A DNA stretch of 64,000 bases from Datnioides undecimradiatus (GCA_008933995.1 WARS01000015.1:8628861-8692860), one strand, 5' to 3'. Counted from the stretch's first letter, positions 1 to 13,007 are shown. A program made the numbers and translations. The notes: a model not told the origin generated them from the sequence alone.

Positions 1-1440
1 GACAGATTGAGATTGGCATACAGGGAAGCAGATGGACAAAAAAATAGAGAAAACACACAGAAAATGGATTTTTAAGGCACACAGGCAGGCAGAAAGACAA
101 ACATAAAAAGCAGACAGGCTGTCTTCAGTCTGCTGCTGAAAATGTCCCAATTTTTTTCCTCCCTAGTGACACAAATCTGATGTTTTTTGATGCCACAGTG
201 TGAAGAGAGAACAGCATTGCCGTTACATTTACTAAATCTTAGATCATTCGTCAGGCACTAACATCTGGGCAGCTGGGTTGACCAATTGTTTGGACAGCAA
301 AGCATGCCACCAGAAAATAAAAGTCAGTTTAACTGGTAATGACCAACATTTTATCAAAATTTAAGGCACATTATATGTCTGAAATGAACTCAAAACAAAA
401 AAAGGTTTCAGCATCATCATTTCATTCAACTAGTTAGAGGGGCTTTATTGTAGAATAACTATGAACCATCATCCAGAGAAATCAGATCTGAACAACATCA
501 AGGAAGGAAAGAAAGATGCAAGAACAATGAGACAGACAGGCAGACAGTTGGAAAGACAGGGGAGCAGACAGAAAGACTCAGCAGAGGTTCTGTCCTGAAG
601 GATGTTATTGTTGGGTTTGTTTGGATGTGATGTGATGGTCACAGCACATCTAGATGTTATCTCGGTGGCCTGTGGGGAAAACTCTCCTGCTTTGGTTCAC
701 TAGATCTGTTTACCAGAGAAAGAAGACATCTCCGCTCCGTTGCCTTTGTGGTTCAGCATGCTAAGCACACAGAGTGGACGTCTTTCAATTCACTGAGTCC
801 TCCTGCGGGGAAAGTGGAATTTATGTCTCTGCATTTATCAGGCGTGGTTAGCTTTTATAACACCTCCGGTTATGGTTTCAAGGTGTGCGTTTTAGCTGTT
901 ACTGCACTGATATTGCTGCTACTCTGGTAGCAATGGGGTGGGTGGGGGGGTGTTGTAAAACATAAAAATCAATGCATATTGTACATAAATTACTGCACAT
1001 GATAGGCAATGTAAAACTAATCTTCCAAATAAATTAGGATATGTAACACATCTGTCTATGTAACAAAATATAATTATTTTCAAGTGTTCATTAAAATATA
1101 TTTCCAATTTGCACAGTCCCATTAGTCAGTTTAATTCATTTGGAAATGCTCTTTCCCTTAAATAATAATTCCACTGACTTCACTCTAATTACTTTTCTTG
1201 AATAACATGGACATTTTTGATAGGAAATAATTGCATGACTACATTTAGTATAAAAGTAAAAGCTCTCAGATATTGACAGCTTTTAAAATGTTTTAAGAAT
1301 TAGCAAAGATCACTTGCAAACAAACATACAAATGCCTGAGCGCATGTGTGGGGAGTAAACAGAAGTGTGTATGCATCCATACAAACACTGACAACTGTGC
1401 AAACAGGCAAACATACAACACACACATTTTACAAAATTAT

Positions 1441-1484
<44 letters not shown>

Positions 1485-1485
1485 C
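1441..1485. repeat. (CA)n microsatellite
   Basis: A CA dinucleotide run with one interrupting A triplet near its middle. It is followed at about 1573-1625 by degenerate GT-rich sequence, giving a weakly complementary pair about 90 bases apart. Confidence 0.95.
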
Positions 1486-4136
1486 TGTACTGCTGGCAGG
1501 CTGGCAGACTCTCTGGGCAGATACCAGGCCTTTGATGGCGTGCTGGGTTCATCCACTCTGCTTGGTCAAAAGTGTGTGTATGTGTGTGTGCTTGTATGTG
1601 TGAGCGTGTATGTGTGTGTGTTTGTGGTTAAATCCACCTTGGCCACAGTTTGCCTCTCCATCTCCCCAGTGTGACAGCACTGAAAAGAGCTTCTGTTTCG
1701 GGGCCAGCCTCATCCCACATTAATCAACAACGCTGCAAGGGCGAGCGGGAGGGAGGAAGGAGGGATGGAGGGGGAGCAGAGGTGGAGGCAGACAGAGGCA
1801 GGGGGGAAGACAGAGGGGGCAGGGAGGGCTCCCGCCCAAACCAGCAACGCCCTGTGCTGTCCTCTGTTTCAACACCTTTCCTGCCTGGTTACCTCTTTAT
1901 TTTTACCTCTGTCTGATCTTTGTTTTTGTTTTTTAACAAACCCACCAATTTCTCTCCTCATTAGCTTCTTCTCGTTATCCACCCCTTTACATTGTCTTGA
2001 TGTGTCAACACACACTGACATGCATTTATAGATAAAAAAAAAAGGAAAAACAGACAGGCACGTTGGCAGCCATAGCAAAGTCCTATCCCTCTGCACCTCA
2101 CAGCACCTCCAACTCTTCTTCTTCTCTTCTTCTATTCATCCTCCACCATCCTCCTGCCCTCCCCCCTCTCCTCTCCTGCCAGCCTTAATTCCTCTCCCCC
2201 TCCATTGCTCCCACCACTCCGCCATCTTTCCCTCTGTTGCTTTCTCCCTCTGTCACTCCCTTGCTGTGTTGCAATAATAAACACCCCATCCAGCTGGGCT
2301 GATATATGGCTAGAGTCAGTTTCATCGCCTGTTGCCGGGCGAATCGGGGTGAATCAGTGGGGTGGCTTTGAGGCAGCGGGTCCCAGAAGATGCGTCCTTC
2401 GACTTGATACTGGTGGACTGAGGTGCACTGGGAATTTTGGCCTGCGCTGAGCCTTTGCATTTTGAAATATGATTAATGTGCACACAGGGAGTTATTGTAA
2501 TCAAGAAGGTGAAAATACATCCACACATGCTTTTCTGTGCTACAGCTGCACAACACAAGGCTCATTACAAAGAAAGGCAAAAGTGTACAGTGTAAAAGAT
2601 AATAACTGTAAGGACACATAAATAATATATGTGCAATGTTTATTCACAATTCTTCTTCGAAAAAGATCAATTGCTGTAGAAGATGAAGGTTGAGATAAAT
2701 GAGGTTCTTCCTCTGTTGATTAAAATAACATATTTCTTTCAACAGCTGCAGGCACTCCAGTTTCCTGCTCGGGTTTAAAAGGTGGTCAGGGAAAGGGTTC
2801 ATCCTCCCAGGGCTCAGAAACAGGTTGCGGAGAAATGGGCCACAACTATTAATCTCCTAGGGAGATGTGTCCTTGTTTGCTTTACACGAAGGCTCCTGGC
2901 CCAGGTGTGATCTTGTGCTCTTGACCTTTATAGATGGTGGAAGGTTGTGCAGGTGGAAATATGGACTGAATACTAAGAAATGTGCTGGGACTCAACTCAG
3001 CACTGCAAGACATTGATCTGAAAAATTAACCAGGATCTGTAAAAGAAATATTTTCTTTTTCTCCTGATGATGATTAATCTGTCTTCGGCTGCTCTTCCTG
3101 ACATCAACTTCCTGACAAAATAATAAATCAAAATCAGACCCCAGTAAACAGTTTATTTTAAGATTATTTTGGATCGGCTATCATCACAGAAAACATATTT
3201 GCCTATTCGCCTCATCAAGCATACCTTTTATTCTGTAAAATAAACAAGAAAACACTTTCAAACAAACAGTTAATAAGTGGGTCACTGGCTTGGTTTACCC
3301 TAAGTTTGTCCTCAGTGAGATTTCTTAAATCCCCTAGCACTGATAAATAAAGCTCATAAAGGAGCCATAAAAACAACAGAGACACAGAAGCAGAACATGT
3401 CCCTCACCCCGAGAACTGAAGCTGATGCCGAACCCATTATAACACTCCTGATGGGCATGTTTTGGATCTACATTGTGTTTGTCTAATTAATTAGCATATA
3501 GCCTATGGAAAACACCAATGAGCTGTTGTAGTAATTAATTCATCTAGATACACTGCACCCCAAGCCAAGGTTACTGTACATTTGTCTGCTAAGCTACAGT
3601 AGATGCCTACAGAACAGTGTGTTGTTAAGGCAGTGCTGACAAAGTGTGACAGCGGTGCAGTTCCCTTCCCATTACTTTGAATTGTGCTTCTACAAAGCTG
3701 AAGCGCTTCTTTATTTTTTGCACCTAGTGGAGTTGACAGTATAATAAGGTTCGCCTGGTAAACAACGTGAAAAATAATCCATCTGGCTGTTTGAACATCA
3801 AATATCTTTATGGTAATGTTTAAAAGTGTTGTGGTTCAGTGTGGCAGTTTTATGGATCGCAACTGCCCATTTTCAAAGTATCGGATATTGTTTTGGACAA
3901 GGCTAACAGGAACAAACGAGCAAGAGAGCGTACTGCTGTTGTTTCTCCGCACATGCCAAGTTGACAGGAGATTGGAGCAGTACGTATATCTGCGGCCAGG
4001 CTGGGAGTGTCTTCCTCCGTTCAAACGGCAGGAATAGATCAGTGACAGCCAGCCAAGCCCAGTAGACAGAGGTCACTGCCTCGGTGAAATCAGCTGAGGG
4101 GATGTAGGGGTAAGGGTAGCTGCTGTGGCGTGAGCG

Positions 4137-4138
<2 letters not shown>

Positions 4139-4173
<35 letters not shown>
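4139..4173. repeat. (GT)n microsatellite
   Basis: About 17 uninterrupted GT units in the upstream intron. Confidence 0.95.
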
Positions 4174-4174
<1 letters not shown>

Positions 4175-6028
4175 TGTATCAGAGGAGGAGGGCGTGTTTG
4201 TTTTCGGTAGCTGACCCAGAAGATGCTGATGTTTCAAGCTTATCCGAGTTGCCTCGTCGCTCTGTACATCCAGACACTCTGATTCAGTAGAGGCACCTGA
4301 CCTTCAGCTGCACGTCCCTTATGATTAACTCAACCTAATCTATAATTACAGTCTCCCCTGTCTAATAACAATATATATTTTCAAACTAGCTCACCTCCAT
4401 ATATTATCCTCCTATAATTTCTGAAGAAACAGAAGGAATGAGAGAAATCGAGAAATGTGCTGCTGGTGGTGGTTCTGTGTTTGTTGTAAAAGGTCACTTG
4501 TAATTTTCTGCTGCCAAATCAGCCTCAACAATTTCTCTGGCAGGCTTTTCCAGCATTGCGCCGGAGTGTGTGTGACCTTTTTAGTGGGCAGATGATAACC
4601 GTTTCCGCCGAGACAGGAATAGAAAACAAAATGACCTGTTTAGAGACCAGAAAGGGCGGCGTAAGCAGTTTGCAGCCTTGGCAAGCTGCGCTTCTCTTTG
4701 TCAAGAGAAAGGGAGAAAGTGAGGAAGCGAGGGAGTGGAGTACGAGAGAGATAGAAACAGAGATAGGGAAGAAAAATGACTATGTATTGTGATCTCTGAA
4801 GGCAAACAGTGTGTTCAGTAATCTTCATTGACCTCAGCCTCTGTCCAGAGTGCAGTGTGGCTTGTCCTCGCTCCTCTTGTGTGTGTGTTTGTTTGTGTGC
4901 ATCCCTGGTCTTTAGCCAGGCTAAGAGAGTGTCCGAGGGCGTGCTGGGGAAGACAAGCCAACCCATGGTGGGATGATAGTGAACTTTCACCCACATCTCA
5001 TCCACTGCCATGCCTGCCAGTTGCACTGCAACCAAACTGGGTGCAAAACAAGAAAATCTTGTCTAAATTCCAAGTCACAGAGATCATCCCACTTAGCCCC
5101 GAACTAGACCAGTAGTGCTGCTTAAACAATAGACTTGGTCTCACTATAGCTCATTGAAATGGGACAACTATGTGGCTGAATGACAAAAGTTTACATAAAC
5201 TACACACTCAGCGCTAAGAAAACGCAATTTTTAGGTTTTTACACCTGGTGCAGAATTAAATCCAGGATCTCACCTGAAATTATACTTGCCCAAGGAACGG
5301 CTCTTAGCCCGAGACAAAGTTAAGGCTGCAAAATGTAAAATAATGACTACTGTATGATTTACTATTTAAAGACCACTGTGGTTTAGCAAAAAAATTCTCA
5401 CGTTCCCTGCTCAGGGCTGTGTGCTCACCCATTTTTCCTCTGCCCATTTATTCTCTTTCCACAGCAAAAGCACAGACTTTGGAAACCAGGGCAGGGGGAA
5501 GCACTGCAGTAAATGGGTTAAAGATCTGCGGCAGGGTTGTCAAAAGTCTTCTTTAACACCAGAACAGTTGAAGGATAAAGGGTGTCAGGGGGGAAGCAAA
5601 CCACATCCACCCATACCATGGAACATGTTGCTGTGGAAAAATGTCAGTTTTTTTTTATCTCCCTCCATGACAGTTTCCCAGATACTCCCAGATGGGCTGC
5701 TTTGACAGCTCTCAGTAGGATGCCAGAGTGGCATCCATGGGATATTAGTCTAGGTCAGACTTAGATGGACACACTCCTGGGCTGGGCACCACAGCTATTT
5801 GGGACCATTTTATCATGACTCACACCATATTTCTCCACTCTAACACATTATTTGTGTGACAGTGCCTTCAGATTGTCATTGTTTTGACATTTGAGTTCTT
5901 TTTTTGTTCTTCCTCCAACTGTGAGCAGACATTTCCTGTCTTAGATGTATTTTGAATCCTTTGTTTATTTGGACAACACTACATTGTCTTGACCCTCCGT
6001 TGACCTTTCACCTCATTTGCAACCCTAG

Positions 6029-6119
6029 ATGGACACCCTGGAGGCTCTGGGAGAGGAGATCAGTGGGATGGCACGCTGCCCATATGATGCCAAGCATGCC
6101 AATGTTGCCCTCTTTGCTG
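6029..6119 (+). CDS. sema6a: sema6a coding exon w1 (Sema domain)
   Basis: The exon follows AACCCTAG and precedes GTAAGATA. It has 91 nt in phase 0 and leaves one G that joins the next exon to give Asp31. It encodes residues 1-30, beginning [17 protein letters not shown] and ending HANVALFA, a conserved class 6 Sema-domain block. The ATG at its first base is an internal Met of the protein (SEMA6 proteins have a Met-Asp-Thr-Leu here), not the start codon. The signal peptide and about 160 earlier residues should lie in exons upstream of this window. Confidence 0.93.
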
Positions 6120-7475
6120 GTAAGATAAATGCATCCATATATGTCAAATGAACACTTTATTTATCTGCATTTTCACATCTGCATACATCTACATCAAGTA
6201 CTTCTGTAGGCACACAGAAGTCTTCTCAAGTTTCTCTTAGGTGAAAATGGATTAAGTATGTGTGATTGTACAGCTAGTCATTGACTGCCATGAGGCAAGG
6301 ACATTCATCCTAATTTTCTTCTATCTGCACTTATTAAACATTGGAACATGTTTAAGCTAGATGGGAAAGTTGAGTCTATTTGAGCTAGGGGATTAGTTGC
6401 GGTTGTATTTAATATTGTTCTTAATACCCTGTGGTTTATTCCAATGGCAATACTCTGACAACATGTCAGCAGTGAGAGCCAATCTCTGTTACATGTACTA
6501 GAACAAATCGTCGAACTCAAGGCCACATTTGCTCTATCTTAGGAATTTGCTGCTTTTCAGAGCCATTTGGAAACACATCAGTGGTATTGTGGTAACAGAC
6601 AAAAGCAGAATCATCTTCCTCTCGCTTTTGCACTCTTTTCTGTCCTCCTTACTTTAATTTCTTTAAAAATGCATTAAAAAACATTAAAAATAAGTCACAA
6701 ACGGCTGGGACCAGTATGAGTCAGCTTTCCGTTGGCGGGGTGAGATTCTTCTGATGCTACGGACCCGCAGGCTGTTAGAGACATTCAGTCCCCGTTCATA
6801 TTTGCTGTGAACCGATTTATGGCAGTATTGATGAGCTGTCCCCGCCTGTTTAAAGCCGAGGAGGAGAGTAAACGCCTAGCTTGACCAGTTAATGTGTAGC
6901 AGAGCTGCATGGAAGCACTGAGTAATCAAGAGGGTTCCTCCGACTGCTATCCTTTCAATTATGTAGTTTGAGTTTCCACTGTGGTTGTAGCCAAGGCAGG
7001 CTGAGGTCATGCTGGTGGTGGATTGTGTTCGTGAAGCGTGTGTGTGTATGTACATGCATGTAACTGTGGGTTTCTGTCGAGCTCTGAGGCTGTGTGTGAG
7101 TGTGTGCGCGTGTGAATGCAAGGCTTCAGTGTTTGCTTGTGCTTCTGAAGTGTTTGCGAGAGTGAGCAATTACAAATGTGCAACATGTTTAAGTGTGTGT
7201 ACAGCCTGTTTGTTGTCCATCAGAGAGTCTCTTTGGTTTGTGTGATTCATTCATTTTCCAGGTCTGAGCCATCTGAAACATGTTTGTGTATCCAGCCACA
7301 GCGAGCAGGAATCTCTGAGTGGCTTTATGTGTTTTTCTTTTGACTGAACTTTACTCTCTTCACCGTTTTCCTCTCCCTTTATGGGCTTCTCTGTCTTTGC
7401 CTCTTCATTCTTCTACCATCTCCTTCTCCATCTTTCCTTCTTATTGCTCTTTCTGTCACCGTGTTCCCTCTCCAG
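6120..7475 (+). other. Intron between w1 and w2
   Basis: 1356 bp with GTAAGA donor and CCAG acceptor. The last ~120 bases before w2 are strongly pyrimidine-rich. Degenerate GT-rich sequence lies at about 7035-7205. No extra exon or recognised mobile element. Confidence 0.85.
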
Positions 7476-7595
7476 ATGGCAAGCTGTACTCGGCCACCGT
7501 AACAGACTTTCTAGCGATCGATGCGGTCATCTATCGTAGCCTTGGAGACAGCCCGACTCTGCGCACTGTCAAACACGACTCTAAATGGCTGAAAG
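7476..7595 (+). CDS. sema6a: sema6a coding exon w2 (Sema domain)
   Basis: Acceptor CTCTCCAG, donor GTGAGTGTG. The 120 nt enter in phase 1 and leave in phase 1, so the exon is symmetric. It encodes Asp31 to Lys70 ([17 protein letters not shown], then the [14 protein letters not shown] block, ending HDSKWLK). The [13 protein letters not shown] string is what I most associate with SEMA6A; from memory SEMA6D reads FLASDAVIYRSMG. It forms part of the beta-propeller. Confidence 0.96.
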
Positions 7596-8151
7596 GTGAG
7601 TGTGTGTGGGGTGGAACACACACACACAGACACAGACACACAAACAAATTCTCTGTGGTTGAACGCACCAAAATGACTGACAAGTTAGAAAACAAACTTG
7701 GGTTTTGACATGCATGCTTGACCATGTGTTTGTGCTCTCGTGATTTATGATTTGTGTGTCTATGTGGGTTTTTTGCCTCTGTGTATGAATCTAGGTATGA
7801 AGAGCAGAAGCACTTATGCTAATGCTGCACGCTCTGTTTGACGCAGTACATTTTGCCAACCTGCCCTGGTAGAGTTGATGTAGCCAGGAAATTGCTCTGC
7901 CCCAGGGAGAAACAAGCACAAGTCCAGCCTGTCAAAACTCAATAGAGAGATCCTCCTTTCCTTGAATGCAAATTGTTTCGCTGATATGATGTATGATAGA
8001 TTGAGGCACTCAAGGCTCACAGTCGGTGCTTTCCTGCATAATGTGACAGATATTCTGGCTGTTTACTGTGAAATATGGTGTCAGAACTGTTTTGTCACGG
8101 CAAAACGTCACTTTGACTCACATATTTCATTTTATTTTTTTCCTCCGGTAG
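7596..8151 (+). other. Intron between w2 and w3
   Basis: 556 bp, donor GTGAGT, acceptor preceded by a T-rich tract ending CCGGTAG. A short degenerate CA/GA-rich patch lies just after the donor (about 7616-7643). Nothing else recognised. Confidence 0.85.
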
Positions 8152-8240
8152 AGCCCTACTTTGTCCAGGCAGTCGATTATGGGGACTTCATCTACTTCTT
8201 CTTTCGGGAAATCGCTATGGAGTACAACACAATGGGAAAG
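8152..8240 (+). CDS. sema6a: sema6a coding exon w3 (Sema domain)
   Basis: Acceptor CGGTAG, donor GTAAGTAC. The 89 nt enter in phase 1 and leave in phase 0. The exon encodes the end of Glu71 and residues 72-100, PYFVQAVDYGDFIYFFFREI followed by AMEYNTMGK. The YFFFREIA motif is a hallmark of the class 6 Sema propeller. Confidence 0.96.
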
Positions 8241-10769
8241 GTAAGTACAGGCCCCATTCTTCTGCTATTGTTTGAACTCTAATCAGAGGTGACTTCCTAT
8301 TTACCAGGAGAATCAGGAAGTGCCTGAGGAAACTAACAGGATATGGGTGTATCACATAACTGGAAGGAGGCTTCCAGGAGCTGTAAAGCGGCTAAACATT
8401 TTTCAGTAACAGATAAACACTGGGCAGGATGCAGGAACTAAAATAGATCCAAAAGGAAAATTCTGTGGATGTCTAGAGATCCCATTTTGAAGTCTAAATA
8501 TACCGCTTGAATTGCACATCTGCATCCGCCCGGCAATGCTCCTATTTGACCTATCGTCTCAATGTTTCCCAGGAGGACTTCCACCCAGGTGTCTCTGAGA
8601 AATGAGATGGGGTGGAAGAAGAAAGGTTGAAGAAGAAACAGGCTTTCCTCAGGTTTCAAACCAGAGGGACAGCAGCAGACATTATTTCTATTAATCTCCT
8701 CAGTTCAGTTTTGGACCCTGCCCTCAGAAAGTTTAATTGGATACCAGGTAGAAGAAAATACATTATGGAAATGAATCACTCAATATGTATTTTTCAGAAT
8801 AAATGAAAGGAAACACACGAGAGAGAGCGAGAAAAGAGAGGGGATGAGATGAGAACAGAGCGGAGGTAACGAGAAACACAGACATAATGGATTCGCTGCC
8901 AGAAGTGACAGGCATGTGTTATCCAGAGCATGAATACAGATCAGGCCTCTCAATCTGCTGGGTGTTTTGGAAGCACTGTCAGTATAATTATGCATGTGGC
9001 AGTGCAACTGATGGTGCAGACAGCAATTTAATGTTTAGCGAATGATATCTCTTTATTATTATTAAGTAAGCTGGCCTTCCCGGACAATATAAGCAGTTGT
9101 CTGCACTTCATTGCAAATTGATAAATCTGCTGTCGCAGGTAATGTTGGATTGTCACATTGTTATTTGGAAAACACAACAGGATAAATATTTCATTGCACA
9201 AGTGAATTAGCAAGCCTTGAGTGAGGTATTTGTTCTGTGCAAGTGACCTGTGCTGGTTTGTGCTGGTGTGTGTGTGTGTGTGTCGTGGCTGTGGTAACAC
9301 ACAGATAAGCCAGTGTTCAACTATCTTTGGTGAGGAAAAATGTGAGAAACTCAACTGATATATGTAAAGCTGACATAAGTCCACATTCAACTCCACAGTC
9401 TCACCTATTCTGTGTAATACATTTTCTGTAATCTCAAAGCTCTGTAATCTCACAGTGAACAGACCCATGTATGTGTGTGTGTGTGTGTGTGTCTGACAGA
9501 GTGAGTGAACAAGTATTTTACCTGCTTTTGTGCATGCAGTTTTGGTTGTAATATATGCATGAGTGAGGGCGTGTTTATGTGCGGTTGTCAATGGGTGTGT
9601 GTGTGTGTGTTTGTGTGTATATAGAGATCTGGTTTAAATGCATGTTCGCTCCCATTTGCACTGTTTACTCTAGGTTGCAGTTTTAGGCCAGGGTTAGATT
9701 TATTGCTGTTAAGTATAGTGTGACAACAGCTAATTACAATACTGACTGTGTGATCTTACGGCAGAGTTGTAATTATAATGCCGGCTCCTATTTGAGGCTG
9801 TATACTTTAAATTGTCTGTTGCCAGGTGGTGACTCTTTAACAGCATATCAAACACATCAATTTACTCCTCTGTGTCTTTAATTTGCTATAAAGTGTTGAA
9901 ACTTTGGATTAAGACACTGTGGTGGAGATGGGGTTTTTTTTTTTTCGTCATAACAGGTCCTTCAGTGTGTTCTGCTGGGAATCAGATTCAGAAGATTCTC
10001 ATCCTCCAGTGTTTAAAGTTCAAACAGTCTCACCCCCAAGTTCATTTAGAAGCTTTTATGGAGCTTTCAATGGCATCACATGATCTTTATCGTAAATAGG
10101 TGTTTACTTAGTTGTCATGGAAACATTTAAACTTCCACTTCTGTCTGAGCTCTTTAATGACATTTTATCCATGCTGCTTAAAAACTTAGATTTTAAGAAA
10201 CACAGACTAAAAGGAACTAAAAATGGGGTGAGATTTTTCTTTTCTAAATTTCTTTCAAAAGCCAAATACAAAATAAAAGTTTTTGAGTGTGTAAAAGTTT
10301 CTTAATATAGTAATTATTTATTATGGGTTGCTTATAACCCATAACAACAAATTGTTGAGGCTCTCCAGATAAAAAGAAGGACTTATTTTGTATTCATCTG
10401 AAATGTCAGTTGAGTTGGTTGAGTTTAAAGGCTTTTGAAGGCTACAGGATTGAAGGTGAAAATCATCAGCAGATCAGCTTGCTCCTCAGTTCTCATCACT
10501 GCTTCCTAGCTGCTATGAGATAACATACTTGAATGTGTGACTGAGCCACAGACAGTTGAGTTGCATCGTAGCTAATGCTGGCACCAGATTCTGACATGTT
10601 AGAAGGATGCATGGAATAAAAAAGAGGACATCTCTGGATCTGCTGCCTCCATTTTGATCTTTGATGAACTGTTAAACTATGAGAGGAGGAGACAGCAGGT
10701 GTGAGATGTGACATAAGTGACTGCTGAGCTATCCAAATGTAACCTTTCAGCTGTGTGTGTCTTGGTCAG
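8241..10769 (+). other. Intron between w3 and w4
   Basis: 2529 bp with a consensus GTAAGT donor. It carries (TG)n patches at 9266-9283, 9472-9493 and about 9594-9619 and a T-run near 9932-9945. The acceptor region CTGTGTGTGTCTTGGTCAG is UG-rich instead of a clean pyrimidine tract. No exon or recognised transposon. Confidence 0.8.
9472..9493. repeat. (GT)n microsatellite
   Basis: About 11 GT units. Similar shorter tracts lie at 9266-9283 and 9594-9619 in the same intron. Confidence 0.9.
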
Positions 10770-10987
10770 GTGGTGTTTCCCCGGGTGGCCAGGGTTTGTA
10801 AGAACGACCGAGGCGGCTCACCACGTGTCCTGGAGAAGCAGTGGACCTCGTTTCTCAAGTCTCGCCTCAACTGCTCCATCCCCGGTGACTCCCATTTCTA
10901 CTTCAACATCCTGCAGGCTGTAACGGATGTCATCCACATCAACGGGAGGGATGTAGTGATGGCAACCTTTTCCACACCGTACAACAG
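10770..10987 (+). CDS. sema6a: sema6a coding exon w4 (Sema domain)
   Basis: Acceptor CTTGGTCAG, donor GTAACC (non-optimal at +5). The 218 nt start in phase 0 and end in phase 2, with AG joining T of the next exon to give Ser173. It encodes residues 101-172, from [20 protein letters not shown] through [10 protein letters not shown] to [12 protein letters not shown]. The CKND..G motif, the LNCS N-glycosylation sequon (Asn134) and [16 protein letters not shown] are Sema-domain landmarks. Confidence 0.96.
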
Positions 10988-12809
10988 GTAACCTGAAGAA
11001 CAGGAAACTGCATGAGTCTTTGGAAAATGTGTCTGGAACCTAAAGAGGTTTGAAGTTAACAACAGATGGAAGTGATTTGTTGAGGTTATTTAATTCTGCT
11101 ATCGTCTTCTCCCCTGTCTCAAATGAGTTCACGTGGGTCAACAACTGTTTTGCACTTTCCATTTATTAACTTGATGATATGTCTCAGTTTGAAATGCTTT
11201 TAAAAATGCCCTCAATTCATCAACATCATGACAGTCTGACCTTTGTTAATGTTAGTAGTGCACTCTTGATGTGCACTCTTAGCAACATGTTATTTGTGAG
11301 ACTACTGGGTCAACAGTTACATCTTCTGTCGAAACAGTTTTGTTGCCCTTTTGACATGCAGGTGTTTAATCTTATTTTTCCCTCTTACAATTCACATTCA
11401 GAACTGCTTTCATATTCATAGGCTGGGGGAGTTGTTATCTAAATTGAAAATTACCACAAAGCCATAGAGCTTGGCTGATAGCTTGCACATATTGTAATTT
11501 TCCATTTTATGGCTGCTTTTTAGCAGATAAGACAATTGCTTGTGACAATGCAATTGAGCATGGTTAATGGACATTAAAACCCAATGAAGCAGTGCCTCTG
11601 AAAATTTCTATAAGCGCCGGTTTTGATCCTGGCATTAATTTTCCATTTCATAGTCAGGGGGTGAAATTAGAAGGAGCACATTCATACTGTAGGCAGCGCT
11701 CAACACTTTGTGTCATTTAATTGTCTGTCTGGATGTCTGTCTGGGTTGTGGCCTAGCCCAGTCACTTGTTAACTGGCTGGCTCCCTCACCAACTATCTGC
11801 CTTGTTAGCTGCCTGATATAAACAGACATATGACTGTCTAACCTTCTGTACATATCCAATACAGTGAGTAATTACTATAATTTAGTAGCTAAGCCAAGAG
11901 ACAACAGCTCTCTGACCTTGCTCCCTATAATACTGCCCTTGTGTATGCTGTCTCCCCAATGTCTACATGAGTTTCACCCATGATGCAACTGCCCGAAAAT
12001 CCAGCCAGCTGAGAGAGATTTCTCCTTAAAAGAAAGTCTGATAACGAATAAACAATTCCTAGTTTCAATTCTAATTTCTGTGGGCAGATGCATGAAAAAT
12101 AGAAAAGTGACTCAGCAATGTGCTATGCATTGATTCCCAACAGACAGAAAGAAGCCAGAGGCTCCATTGCTATCACAAGATGGGTGTTTTTCCCCATAAA
12201 TGAATGGCAATAAAAAGATAATCTGTTGTACATATTTCTTGCCCAACAGTGGACTTGTGATGAACTTTGATGCCTCGAGGCTTTTGGGGAAACCCAGTCG
12301 CGGAGGGAAGGGTTAGGGAATGTGTGTCGTCATGGGCTTGGCAGGCATAGATTGCATTTCATAGACTACTATATGCAATAACACTACAGTATATGATCTG
12401 AAATAATTGCAATAATAATTGATTTTGTACTATAATAAATAATACTGTAATCAGAAACATTATTGCTATTCAAACATGTCTATTAAGAGAACTTGAGAAA
12501 ATCACAGTTTTCCTAACATGAATGTCTGTATGTGAGTTAGAGAAGCGCAGATAATGACAATTTATATTTTTATTGCATGCGTTTTTTTTCTTTTTTAAAA
12601 CATGTCAAACTGATGGCATAGCCCAGTGTAAACATGCGCCACTTAAATGAGCCATTCTCAAGGGATTCAACCTCTCTGAAAGGGATTGTAAATCCATTTT
12701 TCCTGTCTCCTGGTGATAGTCCAGACTTGGCAAGGTGTTTCTTTGATATGTCCAGTTGACAGAATTGTTTATGTATGTTTTATGTGTGTGTGTGTGTGTG
12801 TTATGGCAG
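10988..12809 (+). other. Intron between w4 and w5
   Basis: 1822 bp. AT-rich middle, no recognised exon or transposon. It ends in a (TG)n tract directly before the acceptor (see 12783-12801). Confidence 0.8.
12783..12801 (+). repeat. (TG)n tract at the 3' splice site of exon w5
   Basis: About nine TG units end eight bases before the acceptor TTATGGCAG, taking the place of a normal polypyrimidine tract. In RNA this is a UG repeat, the kind bound by TDP-43 and CELF proteins. It lies opposite a (CA)n on the other side of the same exon. Confidence 0.9.
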
Positions 12810-12941
12810 TATACCAGGCTCTGCGGTGTGTGCCTATGACATGGCGGAGGTGGCCAACACGTTCACAGGGCGTTTCAAAGAACAGAAATCCCCAGACTCC
12901 ACCTGGACTCCTTTTCCTGAAGAGAAGGTTCCCAAGCCAAG
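12810..12941 (+). CDS. sema6a: sema6a coding exon w5 (Sema domain)
   Basis: Acceptor TTATGGCAG, donor GTACAAAAG (weak at +3 to +5). The 132 nt start and end in phase 2, so skipping this exon would keep the frame and remove 44 residues. It completes Ser173 and encodes residues 174-216, [10 protein letters not shown] to [13 protein letters not shown], including [14 protein letters not shown]. The GSAVC and RFKEQ motifs are near-universal in semaphorins, so loss of this exon should break the propeller. Confidence 0.96.
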
Positions 12942-12970
12942 GTACAAAAGCAGTTAATTAACCACAGTGA

Positions 12971-12974
<4 letters not shown>

Positions 12975-13004
<30 letters not shown>
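12975..13004 (+). repeat. (CA)n microsatellite just after exon w5
   Basis: About 15 CA units begin 34 bases after the end of exon w5, preceded by a GCGCGC patch. In RNA it is perfectly complementary to the UG tract before the exon, and CA repeats are a known hnRNP L binding sequence. Confidence 0.95.

Positions 13005-13007
<3 letters not shown>

Larger units (their letters stand above)
1..6028 (+). other. Upstream intron of sema6a (incomplete), no exon recognised
   Basis: I looked on both strands for the missing N-terminal semaphorin exons, such as those encoding the ECHNFIK and CGTNAFNP blocks, and saw none, so this is most simply intron. It contains an imperfect CA/GT region (1441-1625), a G-run cluster at 935-950, a pyrimidine-rich stretch around 2100-2260 and a (GT)n tract at 4139-4173. 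The short open frames here are low-complexity or antisense and look like no family I know. Confidence 0.6.

Noticed and set aside
6029..6031. ATG at the first base of exon w1 as the protein start
   Set aside because: It aligns with an internal Met of the Sema domain, has an intact acceptor before it, and a start here would lack the signal peptide.
9028..9591. 187-codon minus-strand open frame
   Set aside because: It runs through two (GT)n tracts that translate as His-Thr repeats; no recognisable domain or splice context.
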